Origin: SLFH01 sp050486265
GTDB taxonomy: Bacteria; Planctomycetota; Phycisphaerae; Phycisphaerales; UBA1924
Length of the DNA stretch: 64,000 nt
Direction: 5' to 3'
NCBI GenBank assembly: GCA_050486265.1
Contig: JBJHCY010000005.1
Coordinates: 1-64,000 of the forward strand
Shown here: positions 51,086-59,610 of the stretch, in pieces
How the letters are laid out: every line of letters begins with the position of its first letter
Numbering within the stretch: position 1 is the stretch's first letter
The notes under the pieces: model-generated
Database searches by the model: none
The model's input: only the letters and a program-made list of their open reading frames with translations
Told to the model about the DNA's origin: nothing
Position numbers and translations under genes: made by a program

Positions 51086-53799
51086 CAGCCGCCCCCCCCG
51101 CCGGTTCTGAAGGCGTCGAGGCGTCGGTCGAGCTCGCGCAGGCGTTCGCCCCACGGCTCGGGGCCGAAGCTTGGGTGCAGGGCCTTGTGCTGGTCCATCA
51201 CCAGCGCCGCCCGCTCGGGCGCGGTGCGCATCAGCAGACGGATCGACTCGTGCCTCGCCCGGAACCAGTCGGGCGAGTTCGCGTCGAGACCGGTCAGAAG
51301 CCTGCGCCACGCGTCGAGCGCACGCTCGTGCTCGTCCGCTGCTTCAGCGAGCTCTGCGAATCGCAGCAGCATCGGGGCGCTGGCGCGCCCAGCGTCGACC
51401 ATGCGTCCGTCGACCTCCAACGCCGTGTCGCGCATCTGTTCGTCGGCACGCTCGCGCCACAGCGTCGCGGCGACATCGGCCACGCGAGCCGAGATCGCGC
51501 CGAACTGGCGGTCGCCCGGGCCCCCGCCCTTGGACATCGAGATCGAGAGCAATCTGCGCCCTGACTCGACCGCCTCGCGCCCGGACTGAACATCGCTCCG
51601 ATCGCGCTGGAACCTCGCCAGGGCGTCGCGGAAGAGCAGGCCTTCGGCGGCCTCGGCCAGCGGGTTATCCCCCTGCCGCAACCGGCGCCCCGCCTCGCGG
51701 GCCGATTCGACATCCCCCTCGGCCAGAGCGACCTGCACATCCCGGTACAACAGTTCGTCGGCGAAGGGCGCGCTGTCGACGCCCGCGATCGAAACGATCT
51801 CGCGCAGCATGGTCAGCGAGCGCCGGGCGCGCACCGGGTCGGGGTTCTCTGCCGCGAGCATCGCGTCGAGCATCTGGCGCAGCACGATCACGGCGCGGGT
51901 GCCGTGCTCGTTGAGCCCGGATCCGGTCGCCTCCCGCATCGCTCGTCGCTCGTGCTCGACGACGCCCTCGGCGATCTCAAGAAACCGTGACGCGGCGAAC
52001 TCGCGCTCCGCGCCCGAACTGTCGCGGTACACCCGGTAGAGCAGGTTGGCGGCCTGGCGCTCGGCGACCGGACGCAACGACGAGGAGCGATCGACCGCAA
52101 GAAGCGTCTCCGCGGCGGTGAGCGGGTCGGCCGAGTCGCCCGCGGTCCGACGGACCAAGAGCACCGCCGCCCGCTCGCGCCTTGGGTACTCGCCGATGTA
52201 GAGCGTCGCGAGGGTGCGCAATCGCCGGTCGACGCCGGCGCCTGGCATCTCAGCGAGACGCTCGAGCGCGAGCACCGCGTTCCAGAGCGCCTCCTCGCGC
52301 AGCGGCTCGCCGGGCTCGGAACGGAAGACCCGCTCGAAGCGGTCGGCGGCCTGGAGGTACTCGCCCGCGCGGAAGTACGCGAAGGCCAGACGCTGGCGGG
52401 CCGACATCGCCTCGCGCTCGAAGTTCTCGGCGTCGCCGGTCGCGAGCGCCCGCTCCAGGGCGCGGGCCGCGTCGCGGAATGCGGTGCGCGACGCGGCGCT
52501 CTCGATCGCTTCGTCGCCGACGGCGGCGAGCTCTTCGGCTTCCTCGTACGCTCGAAGACCCTCGACATAGCGGGCGATGAACCCGTCGCCGATCACCGGC
52601 GTGCCCGTGTAGCGGTCGACAAGGTCGAGCACCTGCCCGATCTCGCCCATCGCGATCAGCTCGCCGATCCCGATCTCCGCGAGCTTGAGGATGAGCGTCG
52701 ACACGCGCGGGTCCTGCGAGTCGAACTCGGCCGCTTCCAGCGCGAGCACCGCCAGCAGCCTCGCCTCGCGGACGGAGAACGGGGGCTCGGAGGCCCGCGA
52801 GGCCCGCGAGGCCGCCGCCAGCCGCTGGTCGACGAGCTGCTCGACCCGGGCCCAACGCGGCCTCGTCGAAGTCAGGACGCTCAGCCGACGCTCGAACAAC
52901 GCCGGGCGGATCGGCTCGGGCAGCTCGGGGTGGCGCTCGATGGTGTCCAGCCAGGCGATGGCGTCAGCGTCGTCGCCCCGGACCGCGTACGAGAGAGCGA
53001 CACCGATCGCGGCCCTGGCGACCACCTCCCTGGCGAGCATGTCGCGTGAGAGGCGTTCGAGCGTCGGGATGCGTCCGTCGGGCGCGCCCAGCAGCCACCC
53101 GAACTCCTGGAGCGCCGCCGTCGCCGACTGCGTGCTCCCGAGGATCAGCGCGAGGTAGTACTCGCTCCATCCGGCGAAGAATCTGGCCTCCGAGTGGATC
53201 GCAGCGACCTCGGACCTCCGCTGGCGGATGTGTTCGACCTCCTCGCCCCTGCCCCGCTGCTCGAGCCGGTCGAGCTGGTCGATACGCCGAGAAGCGGAAG
53301 CCGCGATGGCCCCGAACCCCCGCCGGGCCTCCCGGAGCGAAAGCACCGCCTCCTCCCGCTCCTGCTCGGTCGCCAGGCGGACACGCCAGCGTTCGGCGAG
53401 CTCCTCGGCCGCGAGGTACCGGGTCCGCTCGATCGTCACGCGCAGGGGGTGGTGGTCTTGGTCTGGGATCTCGCGGAGGATGTCGTAGGAGGCGGCGAGG
53501 ATCCGCTCCCGCTCCTCGGCGCTCGACGCGTCGCGCATCCGGATCGCGTAAAGGCGTCCGAGCCGCTCTGCGATCTCGGGGCGCTCGCCCGCGGGCGCGC
53601 GGTCGAGCCGATCGCGGAGCTGCACGATCATCAGGTCCTTGATGCCCAGGCGTTCGAGGAACGACTCGACACGGTCGTCGGGCGAGACACGCACCGGCCC
53701 GGTATCTCGATCCTGCGCAACCCCGCACGGCGCAGCGAGCAGCAGCGCCGCCAACGGCGCCAGCCACGCGTGAGACCGAATGTCAGTCCGCCGGGACAT
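51085..53799 (-). CDS. Large exported TPR-like protein, operon gene 6
   Basis: The 904-residue product has a signal peptide (about 1-28, LAPLAALLLAAPCGVA). The remainder is continuous helical-repeat sequence with several TPR-like units, for example MSARQRLAFAYFRAGEYLQA with DRFERVF and, near the end, LLRFAELAEAADEHERALDA. It ends in a glycine run. Such proteins usually act as scaffolds in the periplasm or at the outer membrane. It overlaps the ExbD gene before it by 17 bases and the next gene by one. Confidence 0.78.
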   Translation of the reverse strand: MSRRTDIRSHAWLAPLAALLLAAPCGVAQDRDTGPVRVSPDDRVESFLERLGIKDLMIVQLRDRLDRAPAGERPEIAERLGRLYAIRMRDASSAEERERILAASYDILREIPDQDHHPLRVTIERTRYLAAEELAERWRVRLATEQEREEAVLSLREARRGFGAIAASASRRIDQLDRLEQRGRGEEVEHIRQRRSEVAAIHSEARFFAGWSEYYLALILGSTQSATAALQEFGWLLGAPDGRIPTLERLSRDMLAREVVARAAIGVALSYAVRGDDADAIAWLDTIERHPELPEPIRPALFERRLSVLTSTRPRWARVEQLVDQRLAAASRASRASEPPFSVREARLLAVLALEAAEFDSQDPRVSTLILKLAEIGIGELIAMGEIGQVLDLVDRYTGTPVIGDGFIARYVEGLRAYEEAEELAAVGDEAIESAASRTAFRDAARALERALATGDAENFEREAMSARQRLAFAYFRAGEYLQAADRFERVFRSEPGEPLREEALWNAVLALERLAEMPGAGVDRRLRTLATLYIGEYPRRERAAVLLVRRTAGDSADPLTAAETLLAVDRSSSLRPVAERQAANLLYRVYRDSSGAEREFAASRFLEIAEGVVEHERRAMREATGSGLNEHGTRAVIVLRQMLDAMLAAENPDPVRARRSLTMLREIVSIAGVDSAPFADELLYRDVQVALAEGDVESAREAGRRLRQGDNPLAEAAEGLLFRDALARFQRDRSDVQSGREAVESGRRLLSISMSKGGGPGDRQFGAISARVADVAATLWRERADEQMRDTALEVDGRMVDAGRASAPMLLRFAELAEAADEHERALDAWRRLLTGLDANSPDWFRARHESIRLLMRTAPERAALVMDQHKALHPSFGPEPWGERLRELDRRLDAFRTGGGGG

Positions 53800-54202
53800 A
53801 GCTCACCTTTGTGAAGCCCGCCCTTTTGCAGGCGCTGAGCGCCTTGGCCGCCGCGTCGACCGACGCACGGTCGGTCACCCGTACGAACACGCCCCCCTCC
53901 TTGGGCAATGGCGCCAGCCACGCGACGATCGCGTCGGGGTCTTCAGAGGCCCGCTCGCCCAGACGGTAGAGCGTTCGGCCGTTCCGGCGGTCGACCGTCA
54001 CGATCATCGGCAGCAGATCCGCGGCGCTCGACGGGCCCTCCGCCTCGGCCTGCAGCCCGGACGCCAGATCCTCCTCTGGCATAGTGAACGACGCGGTGAG
54101 GATGAAGTAGATCAGCAGAAGGAAGACCACATCGATCATGCTCGTCATGTGGCGCTGTACGCCCTCTTCGTCGTCGTACTTGTGCTCACGCGTGAACTTC
54201 AA
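53783..54202 (-). CDS. ExbD/TolR-type biopolymer transport protein, first copy
   Basis: The 139-residue product has a short cytoplasmic start, one membrane helix (residues 22-41) with the essential Asp24 in MTSMIDVVFLLLIYFIL, and an outer domain of about 90 residues ending FTKVSYVPAD, a typical ExbD fold end. With ExbB it should form the proton-driven stator. Its ATG overlaps the stop of the second ExbD gene (ATGA). Confidence 0.92.
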   Translation of the reverse strand: MKFTREHKYDDEEGVQRHMTSMIDVVFLLLIYFILTASFTMPEEDLASGLQAEAEGPSSAADLLPMIVTVDRRNGRTLYRLGERASEDPDAIVAWLAPLPKEGGVFVRVTDRASVDAAAKALSACKRAGFTKVSYVPAD

Positions 54203-54633
54203 GGCCCGCCCCCCGCCGGCGCCTCGGTCGCCAGCCTCCAGCCTCGGACTCCGAGCGATGAGAGCGTCGAGGCCACCCTGTTGGCGTGCGCCGCGTCGAG
54301 AGAGCGATCCGCCCGCACCAGGACAGTCACCTGCGAGGCGTCGCCCCCTGCCTGGTTGATCTCGGCGCGCACCACCGACGCGAACCGTGCCAGGTCGACC
54401 GGCTCACGCTCGATCAGCATCGTCCCGTCGGGCGCGATGTCCAGCACCACCATCGCCGGACGCTCGGCGCTCAGCGGGTCGCCCCGCTCCTCGGGCAGGT
54501 CCAGCGGCGTGCGCACCAGCGTCGTGAACTGCGAGGTGTACAGGAAGAAGATGATCAGCTGAAACACCACATCGATCATGGGGGTCATGTTGAACCCCCC
54601 GACCTTTCTTGGTTTGCGCTGAACGAAGTTCAC
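54199..54633 (-). CDS. ExbD/TolR-type biopolymer transport protein, second copy
   Basis: The 144-residue product has Asp21 at the start of the membrane helix (FNMTPMIDVVFQLIIFFLY) and an outer domain with VTVLVRADRSLDAAHANRVA. Two different ExbD subunits next to one ExbB suggest a mixed ExbD dimer. The start is a GTG at 54633 overlapping the exbB stop by four bases (GTGA). Confidence 0.92.
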   Translation of the reverse strand: MNFVQRKPRKVGGFNMTPMIDVVFQLIIFFLYTSQFTTLVRTPLDLPEERGDPLSAERPAMVVLDIAPDGTMLIEREPVDLARFASVVRAEINQAGGDASQVTVLVRADRSLDAAHANRVASTLSSLGVRGWRLATEAPAGGGP

Positions 54634-55364
54634 CGCGGCTCGCCCCTCTGCGCCGTCGGCGCCTGCTGGGCCCCCGCCCTGGGCTTGCGGGCCGCGTTCT
54701 GGTCGAGGTGCTGGGCGAGTTCTTCGGTCACCTCCGCGACCTTGGACGCCAGCGTATCGATCCGCCCTCGCAGGTAGGCATAAGCCGCGGTGCACGGGAT
54801 GGCGACCAAGAGACCCATCACGGTGGTCATCAGCGCCGTGGAGATGCTTCCCGCGAGGCGGTCGGGCTTGGCGACGCCTTCTGCGGCGCTGAGCGTATCG
54901 AACGCCCCGACCATGCCGACGACCGTCCCGAGCAGCCCGAGCATCGGCGCGATCGACGCGACCACGCCGATCGTGTCGTTGGAACGCTGCAGGCGGGAGA
55001 CCTCCATCTGCCCCGACTCCTCCAGCGCTCCCTTCAGCTCAAGAAAACCGAACGGCGATCGAGCGCAACGCGTCAGCGCCGAACGGAACACCCGCGAGAG
55101 AAACGACTCGTTGTCGGGCTGGGAGCAGAACTCGATCGCGCCCTTCACATCGCCCTTGCGGAGCCTCGAATCCAGCCCCAGCACAAAGTCCCGCGGCGCC
55201 ATCCGCTCCATCCGCACACGCACAAGCTGCGTCACGATCAGCCCCACGGCAAACAGCGAGAGCGCGATGATCACATACCCGATCCCACCGCCGCTCTGGA
55301 TGTACTCCAGCAGCGTCTTGCCCCCCTCCGCGTCGGTGTTCGCCGCGATCAGCATCCGGTTCAT
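54630..55364 (-). CDS. ExbB/TolQ/MotA-type proton channel protein
   Basis: The 244-residue product has three membrane segments: about 30-50 (GYVIIALSLFAVGLIVTQLV), about 132-155 (VVASIAPMLGLLGTVVGMVG, the family signature) and about 168-192. The cytoplasmic part contains FLSRVFRSALTRCARSPFGF. It should form the pentameric channel around the ExbD helices and use the proton gradient. Its ATG overlaps the previous stop (ATGA). Confidence 0.94.
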   Translation of the reverse strand: MNRMLIAANTDAEGGKTLLEYIQSGGGIGYVIIALSLFAVGLIVTQLVRVRMERMAPRDFVLGLDSRLRKGDVKGAIEFCSQPDNESFLSRVFRSALTRCARSPFGFLELKGALEESGQMEVSRLQRSNDTIGVVASIAPMLGLLGTVVGMVGAFDTLSAAEGVAKPDRLAGSISTALMTTVMGLLVAIPCTAAYAYLRGRIDTLASKVAEVTEELAQHLDQNAARKPRAGAQQAPTAQRGEPR

Positions 55365-56560
55365 CGATAGTCCTGTCCGCCCCCGGCTTGGGGGCTGTTC
55401 ATCGTCACGCCGCCGAGCGGCCCTCGGCCTCCGGCGGCCTCATCTCCCGCCGGGTGGCCCGGGTATCTCCTGCGGAGCTCGGCCCGCAAGAGACCCGCGG
55501 TCTCGCCACGCCCCAGTTCGTCCATCGCCTCGGCCGCCTCGGCCAGGCAGAGGCCCGCGAGGAACGGCTGCTCGTCGCCGAACCTCGCCGGGAGGTGCAG
55601 CATCATCACCACACCCCGCAGCCGCTCGGTCTCTTCGTTCTCCCGCACCAGCGACCGCCCGATCGCGGCGTAGATCCACGCCTCCAGCCACGCGGGCGTG
55701 GGCGAACGCCCGGCTCGCGAACGCTCCAGCCTCTGGCGCAGGCGGTCTCTGTGCTCCGCCCGCTCTGCGCCGGTCCCGTGCTGGGCGAGCACGAGGTCGG
55801 CGATCAGACGCACGCTCGGATCGTCGCTGGTGTTCGGCCGCTCGGGCCGACCGCCGACGGTCGCAACCGCGGCGTACCTGTACCACGCGCCCAGCAGCGC
55901 CGCCCGTTCGTCGGTCGGTTCGACGCCCGAGGGCAGGGTGATCCCTCGTTCTGCAAGCTGGCGGACGCCGGTCGTCTCGGTCCAGATCGGCGGGATCGCC
56001 GGGCAGAGCCCCGTCTCCGGGTCGACGACCGCCGGCACGCCCTCGAACACCGACCGCCCCCCGCCGCCAGCCTGCAGCAGCATCAGCCAAGGCCCGATCG
56101 CCGACGCGTGCGCGCCCCGCCGCAGCCTGCAGCGCAGCGCCCCTTCCGCAACCGCCTGCGCCGTCGGACCCAGCCGCCCTGCGTACACGCCGAACAGCTC
56201 CTCGAACCCCGCCTCGGCCAGCACGAAATCGCCCCGCTCCAGACGCTGACGCGAGCGCCACGCCCTGTCGGCCAACCCCAAAAACTCCGCGGCCCGTTCC
56301 GCGCCGGGCCCGCTCAGGCGGACGACACGGTCCCAGCCAATCTCAATCGTCGCCCCGTCGACTTGCAAAGAAAGCGCCTCGATCGACGCCTCTTGGACCT
56401 CGCCCGCCAGGGGCTCGAACCGCCCGAGCAGACGCACCTCCGCCCGATCGGGATCCGAAGCCTCCGCAACGCCGGCCTCCCCCCGAGGCTCGGCGCCGAG
56501 CACGCCGGCGCCCGCACACAGCAGGAGGCCGCACAGACCCGCCGTCATCGCCCGCTTCAA
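55361..56560 (-). CDS. Exported protein of unknown function, operon gene 2
   Basis: The 399-residue product has a signal peptide (about 1-22, LCGLLLCAGAGVLGA). A small beta-rich segment follows (EALSLQVDGATIEIGWDRVV, residues 55-80), then helical-repeat sequence. I do not recognise it. The favoured start is TTG 56560, which overlaps the VWA gene stop by four bases (TTGA) and has GGGGGTGG upstream; ATG 56548 is an alternative. It presumably supplies an outer component of the same complex. Confidence 0.7.
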   Translation of the reverse strand: MKRAMTAGLCGLLLCAGAGVLGAEPRGEAGVAEASDPDRAEVRLLGRFEPLAGEVQEASIEALSLQVDGATIEIGWDRVVRLSGPGAERAAEFLGLADRAWRSRQRLERGDFVLAEAGFEELFGVYAGRLGPTAQAVAEGALRCRLRRGAHASAIGPWLMLLQAGGGGRSVFEGVPAVVDPETGLCPAIPPIWTETTGVRQLAERGITLPSGVEPTDERAALLGAWYRYAAVATVGGRPERPNTSDDPSVRLIADLVLAQHGTGAERAEHRDRLRQRLERSRAGRSPTPAWLEAWIYAAIGRSLVRENEETERLRGVVMMLHLPARFGDEQPFLAGLCLAEAAEAMDELGRGETAGLLRAELRRRYPGHPAGDEAAGGRGPLGGVTMNSPQAGGGQDYR

Positions 56561-57585
56561 GGCCCACCCCCGCCCGCGGAGCGGTCCAGCGGCACATAGG
56601 TGTAAGTCCCGCCCGACATTTCCGCGATCCGGCGCATCATCGCCTCGCCCGAGCGGTCCTCGAAGCAGATCGCCTGCACCGGCACCGTCGGTCTTCGGTT
56701 CTGCGCGATGATCGCGTCGGCCTCCGCCTCGGCGAAGATCCCGTCGGTCATGAAGTAGATCGCGTCGGGCCTCGGGCTGAGCGTAAAGATGATCTCGAAG
56801 CCGGTCAGGGGGTTGGTGCCCCCGTAGACCTGGATCGTGTCGATCGCCCGCTCGGCCCACCTCTTGCCGGACCTGTCTGCCCGCATCCACCGTGTCCTGC
56901 CGCCAAGAACGGTCGCCTCGTGCGAGAACAGGACGATGACGAACTCCGCCCGTTCGTCGAGGGCGTCCACCGACTCCTTGAGCGCCCGCCGGACCGCCTC
57001 GATCCGCGGGCCCATCATCGAGCCGGAGATATCGACCAGGAAGACAAACCGGCGTCCCCGCGCCTCGACGCCCAGGAAGCTCGCCGCACCGTCGCCGGCG
57101 CCCCCGACATCGAAGCCGCCGGCGCCTTCGCTCCCGCCCCCCGAGCCGCTCAGGGTCAGCGTCGAGAGATCCGCCAGTTCCGAAGCCAGGTCCATACCCG
57201 CGGGGTCGTCCAGCGCGGGGATCTCGGCCGCGTCGGCCTGCTCGGCGATCTCGACCGTCGGCTCCGCGAGATCGAGCGCCTCGGCCTCGATCGCGTCGAG
57301 TTCGGACTGGCTCATCACCGCCAGCTCGAAGACCTGCTCGCCCGGCGCCCCCCCGATCTGGCCGGACGGCTGCTGGATCGCGATCAGCGCCGCAATCAAC
57401 ATCAGCACGATGTGCAGCACGATCGTCGCGACCGCACCGACCACCGACGCCCGCTTGAGGTAGCGGATCGCTCGCTCCTTAAAATCCTCCGGCGGGGCGT
57501 CTGGGCCCGCTTTGCCGGTGTGTCCGGGGAGCGGCTGAGCCGCCGCGTCCTGCGGCGATCCGGATTGTCGCGTAAGGTTGGCCAT
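56557..57585 (-). CDS. Membrane-anchored VWA-domain protein, operon gene 1
   Basis: The 342-residue product has a cytoplasmic start of about 45 residues, one membrane helix (about 48-70, VVGAVATIVLHIVLMLIAAL), an acidic linker, a glycine-rich segment and a VWA domain (about 170-340). The metal site is complete: Asp185, Ser187 and Ser189 in DISGSM, Thr257 in GGTNP and Asp281 in MTDG. The N-terminus resembles TonB- or TolA-like topology, and with ExbB/ExbD it may be the energised partner. An in-frame GTG at 57606 could add seven residues. It is the first gene of the eight-gene operon. Confidence 0.85.
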   Translation of the reverse strand: MANLTRQSGSPQDAAAQPLPGHTGKAGPDAPPEDFKERAIRYLKRASVVGAVATIVLHIVLMLIAALIAIQQPSGQIGGAPGEQVFELAVMSQSELDAIEAEALDLAEPTVEIAEQADAAEIPALDDPAGMDLASELADLSTLTLSGSGGGSEGAGGFDVGGAGDGAASFLGVEARGRRFVFLVDISGSMMGPRIEAVRRALKESVDALDERAEFVIVLFSHEATVLGGRTRWMRADRSGKRWAERAIDTIQVYGGTNPLTGFEIIFTLSPRPDAIYFMTDGIFAEAEADAIIAQNRRPTVPVQAICFEDRSGEAMMRRIAEMSGGTYTYVPLDRSAGGGGP

Positions 57586-57633
57586 GCCTGTGGGGCCGGA
57601 CGCCACGCCCTGTCCGTCCGGTCAGTCTATGGG

Positions 57634-57661
57634 TTAGACAGCCGCCGCGCCCGAAAGTTCC
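57634..57661 (-). promoter_or_regulatory. ECF-type promoter upstream of the VWA-ExbBD operon
   Basis: On the minus strand GGAACTT (57655-57661) and TGTCTAA (57634-57640) are 14 bases apart, which matches the GGAACTT-N16-TCTAA pattern of RpoE-like ECF promoters. Transcription would start near 57627, about 42 bases before the ATG. It suggests control by an ECF sigma factor, possibly one of the two in this window. Confidence 0.6.
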
Positions 57662-57718
57662 CGAACCCGAGCACATCCGCCCCGCCCGTTTGCGGTCAGC
57701 CCCCCAAGGACCACCTCC

Positions 57719-58492
57719 ATGTCCGACGCCCAGCCCTCTCAGGATCCCGAAAATCAGCCGTTCAAGCGGGTTCTCCTGAAACTTTCCGGCGAGGCGTTCT
57801 GCAAGGCGGGCGGCTTCGGCGTCGATCCCGACGAACTCGAACTCATCGCGGGCGAGATCAAGGAGGCCGCCACCCAGGGCGTCCAGGTCGCCGTCGTCGT
57901 CGGGGGCGGCAACATCATCCGGGGGGCGGAGCTGGCCAGGTCCGGCGATGTCGCCCAGGCCACCGCCGACTACATGGGCATGCTCGGGACGGTCATCAAC
58001 GCCCTGGCCCTCCGCGAAGCCCTGACGAATATCGGGATCGACAGCCGCGTGATGTCGGCGATCGAGGTCCGGGCGGTCGCCGAGCCGTTCATCCGGGCCC
58101 GCGCCATCCGTCACCTCGAGAAGGGGCGCGTGGTGATCCTCGGCGCCGGCACCGGCAACCCCTTCTTCACCACCGACACCTGCGCCGCCCTCAGGGCCCG
58201 CGAGCTGGACTGCGATGTCCTGCTCAAGGCGACCAAGGTCGACGGCGTCTACTCCGCCGACCCCAAGCTCGACCCCGCCGCCGAGCGCTACGACCGCCTC
58301 ACCTTCGCCGACGCGATGGCCAGAAACCTCCGCGTGATGGACATGACCGCCCTGGCGATGTGCCAGGAGCAGGCGATCCCCGTCGTCATCTTCGAGTTCA
58401 AGAAACCGGGCAACATCCGGCGCATGGTCGGAGGCGAGCGCCTCGGCACCCTTGTGTACAGCGCCGAGCGCCCGCCTGCTGGGATCTCCTGA
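57719..58492 (+). CDS. pyrH: Uridylate kinase
   Basis: The 257-residue amino-acid-kinase-fold enzyme phosphorylates UMP. Seen: FKRVLLKLSGEAFCKAGGFG, VAVVVGGGNIIRGAELARSG, ATADYMGMLGTVINALAL, GAGTGNPFFTTDTCAALRA and ATKVDGVYSADPKLDPAAER. A 15-residue N-terminal extension precedes the usual start. AAGGA stands nine bases before the ATG. It is followed by frr, as in most bacteria. Confidence 0.97.
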   Translation: MSDAQPSQDPENQPFKRVLLKLSGEAFCKAGGFGVDPDELELIAGEIKEAATQGVQVAVVVGGGNIIRGAELARSGDVAQATADYMGMLGTVINALALREALTNIGIDSRVMSAIEVRAVAEPFIRARAIRHLEKGRVVILGAGTGNPFFTTDTCAALRARELDCDVLLKATKVDGVYSADPKLDPAAERYDRLTFADAMARNLRVMDMTALAMCQEQAIPVVIFEFKKPGNIRRMVGGERLGTLVYSAERPPAGIS

Positions 58493-58581
58493 GCCATCGG
58501 GGGAGTCACGGATCGACCGCAGCGCAAACGCGTATGATCGCGACCGGGCCTCAGGGGGCCCGCACGCTTAGGAGCAGAGCC

Positions 58582-59154
58582 ATGAGCACCGACCCGGACA
58601 CCATCCTCCTCGAATCAGAGGAGGGCATGAGCAAGGCCGTCGAGCACCTCAAAGAAGAGCTCAGAGGCATGCGCACAGGGAGGGCGTCGACCGCGCTGGT
58701 CGAGTATGTCAAGGTCGATTACTACGGCTCGATGACCGAGCTCAAGTCGCTCGCCGCAATCAGCGTCCCCGAGCCCTCGCAGATCCTGATCAAGCCCTTC
58801 GACGCCGGATCGGTCGCCGCGATCCGTCAGGCCCTGGAGAACAGCGACCTGGGCCTCAACCCTGTCGTCGAGGCCAAGCAGATCCGCCTGAACATCCCTG
58901 CGCTCTCCAGCGACCGGCGCAAGCAGCTCGCGGCCCACTGCAAGAAAGTCGGCGAGCAGCAGAAGGTCGTCGTCCGCAACCTCCGGCGCGACGCCAACAA
59001 GCACGCCGACGCCCTGGCCAAGTCCGACGCCAACCCGGTCTCCGAAGACGAGGTCAAGACCCTCAAGGAAGAGATCCAGGAACTCGTCAAGAAGTACGAG
59101 GCCGAGATCGAGAGCCTCGTCGACGCCAAGACCAAGGAAGTCATGGAGATCTGA
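58582..59154 (+). CDS. frr: Ribosome recycling factor
   Basis: The 190-residue RRF splits post-termination ribosomes with EF-G. Seen: KAVEHLKEELRGMRTGRAST, VDYYGSMTELKSLAAISVPE, DLGLNPVVEAKQIRLNIPAL and QKVVVRNLRRDANKHADALA. AGGAG stands nine bases before the ATG. It follows pyrH by 89 bases; tsf and rpsB are not upstream. Confidence 0.97.
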   Translation: MSTDPDTILLESEEGMSKAVEHLKEELRGMRTGRASTALVEYVKVDYYGSMTELKSLAAISVPEPSQILIKPFDAGSVAAIRQALENSDLGLNPVVEAKQIRLNIPALSSDRRKQLAAHCKKVGEQQKVVVRNLRRDANKHADALAKSDANPVSEDEVKTLKEEIQELVKKYEAEIESLVDAKTKEVMEI

Positions 59155-59610
59155 GGAGAGGCTTTGTCCGCCTCCCCGGGTGCGGAATTGTCTTTGCTAG
59201 ACTCGGCGCATCGACGCCATGGACACGCCGTTCTGTCCAACAACGCTCAGCCCGCCATTTGTGCTCCCGATCTCTCCGTCCCGGAGGGACGATGGGTTGT
59301 AGCCACGGGTGCAGCGCAGGCCGACGCAAAGCGTCGGACAAGCGCAACCCGTGGAAGAACGAGCAAAGCAGACTTCGCCCTGAAGGGGCGAAGGAAGACT
59401 CCGACCGCGATGCGTGAAACAGATCGAACGCTTCCTCCGCTCCTCCGGAGCGGTCTGCATTCTTGAGCGCGAACCACGGGTTACCGCGTGCTACGCACGC
59501 CTCCACCTCCGACCACCCATCCTCATCGGCGAAGGCCGACGACTCAACAAACACAAAGAGGGCGCGACCCACAGGTCGCGCCCTCTCCTTGTTTGAGAAG
59601 TCAGAGACAG
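59155..59610. repeat. Gap between frr and sppA with a cluster of hairpin repeats
   Basis: 456 bases without a gene. Hairpins: GTCCC-GGA-GGGAC (59278-59290); a nested pair with outer arms CCACGGGT (59303-59310) and ACCCGTGG (59347-59354) around inner arms CCGACGC (59321-59327) and GCGTCGG (59331-59337); and CTTCGCCC with GGGCGAAG (59373-59393). The layout resembles the REP-like intergenic palindromes common in planctomycete and verrucomicrobial genomes. Short frames here are byproducts of the repeats. Confidence 0.65.
59559..59586. terminator. Bidirectional terminator between frr and sppA
   Basis: A perfect 12-base-pair stem (GAGGGCGCGACC with GGTCGCGCCCTC) and a four-base loop, followed by TTTGTGTTTGTT on the minus strand and TCCTTGTTT on the plus strand. 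It lies 25 bases after the sppA stop. Confidence 0.85.

Noticed and set aside
48218..51589. Long plus-strand frames opposite the large repeat proteins
   Set aside because: They are antisense, arginine- and proline-rich, have no motifs and cross several true gene boundaries.
59164..59466. 100-codon plus-strand frame between frr and sppA
   Set aside because: It is a translation of the hairpin repeats, with no ribosome binding site or conserved motif.
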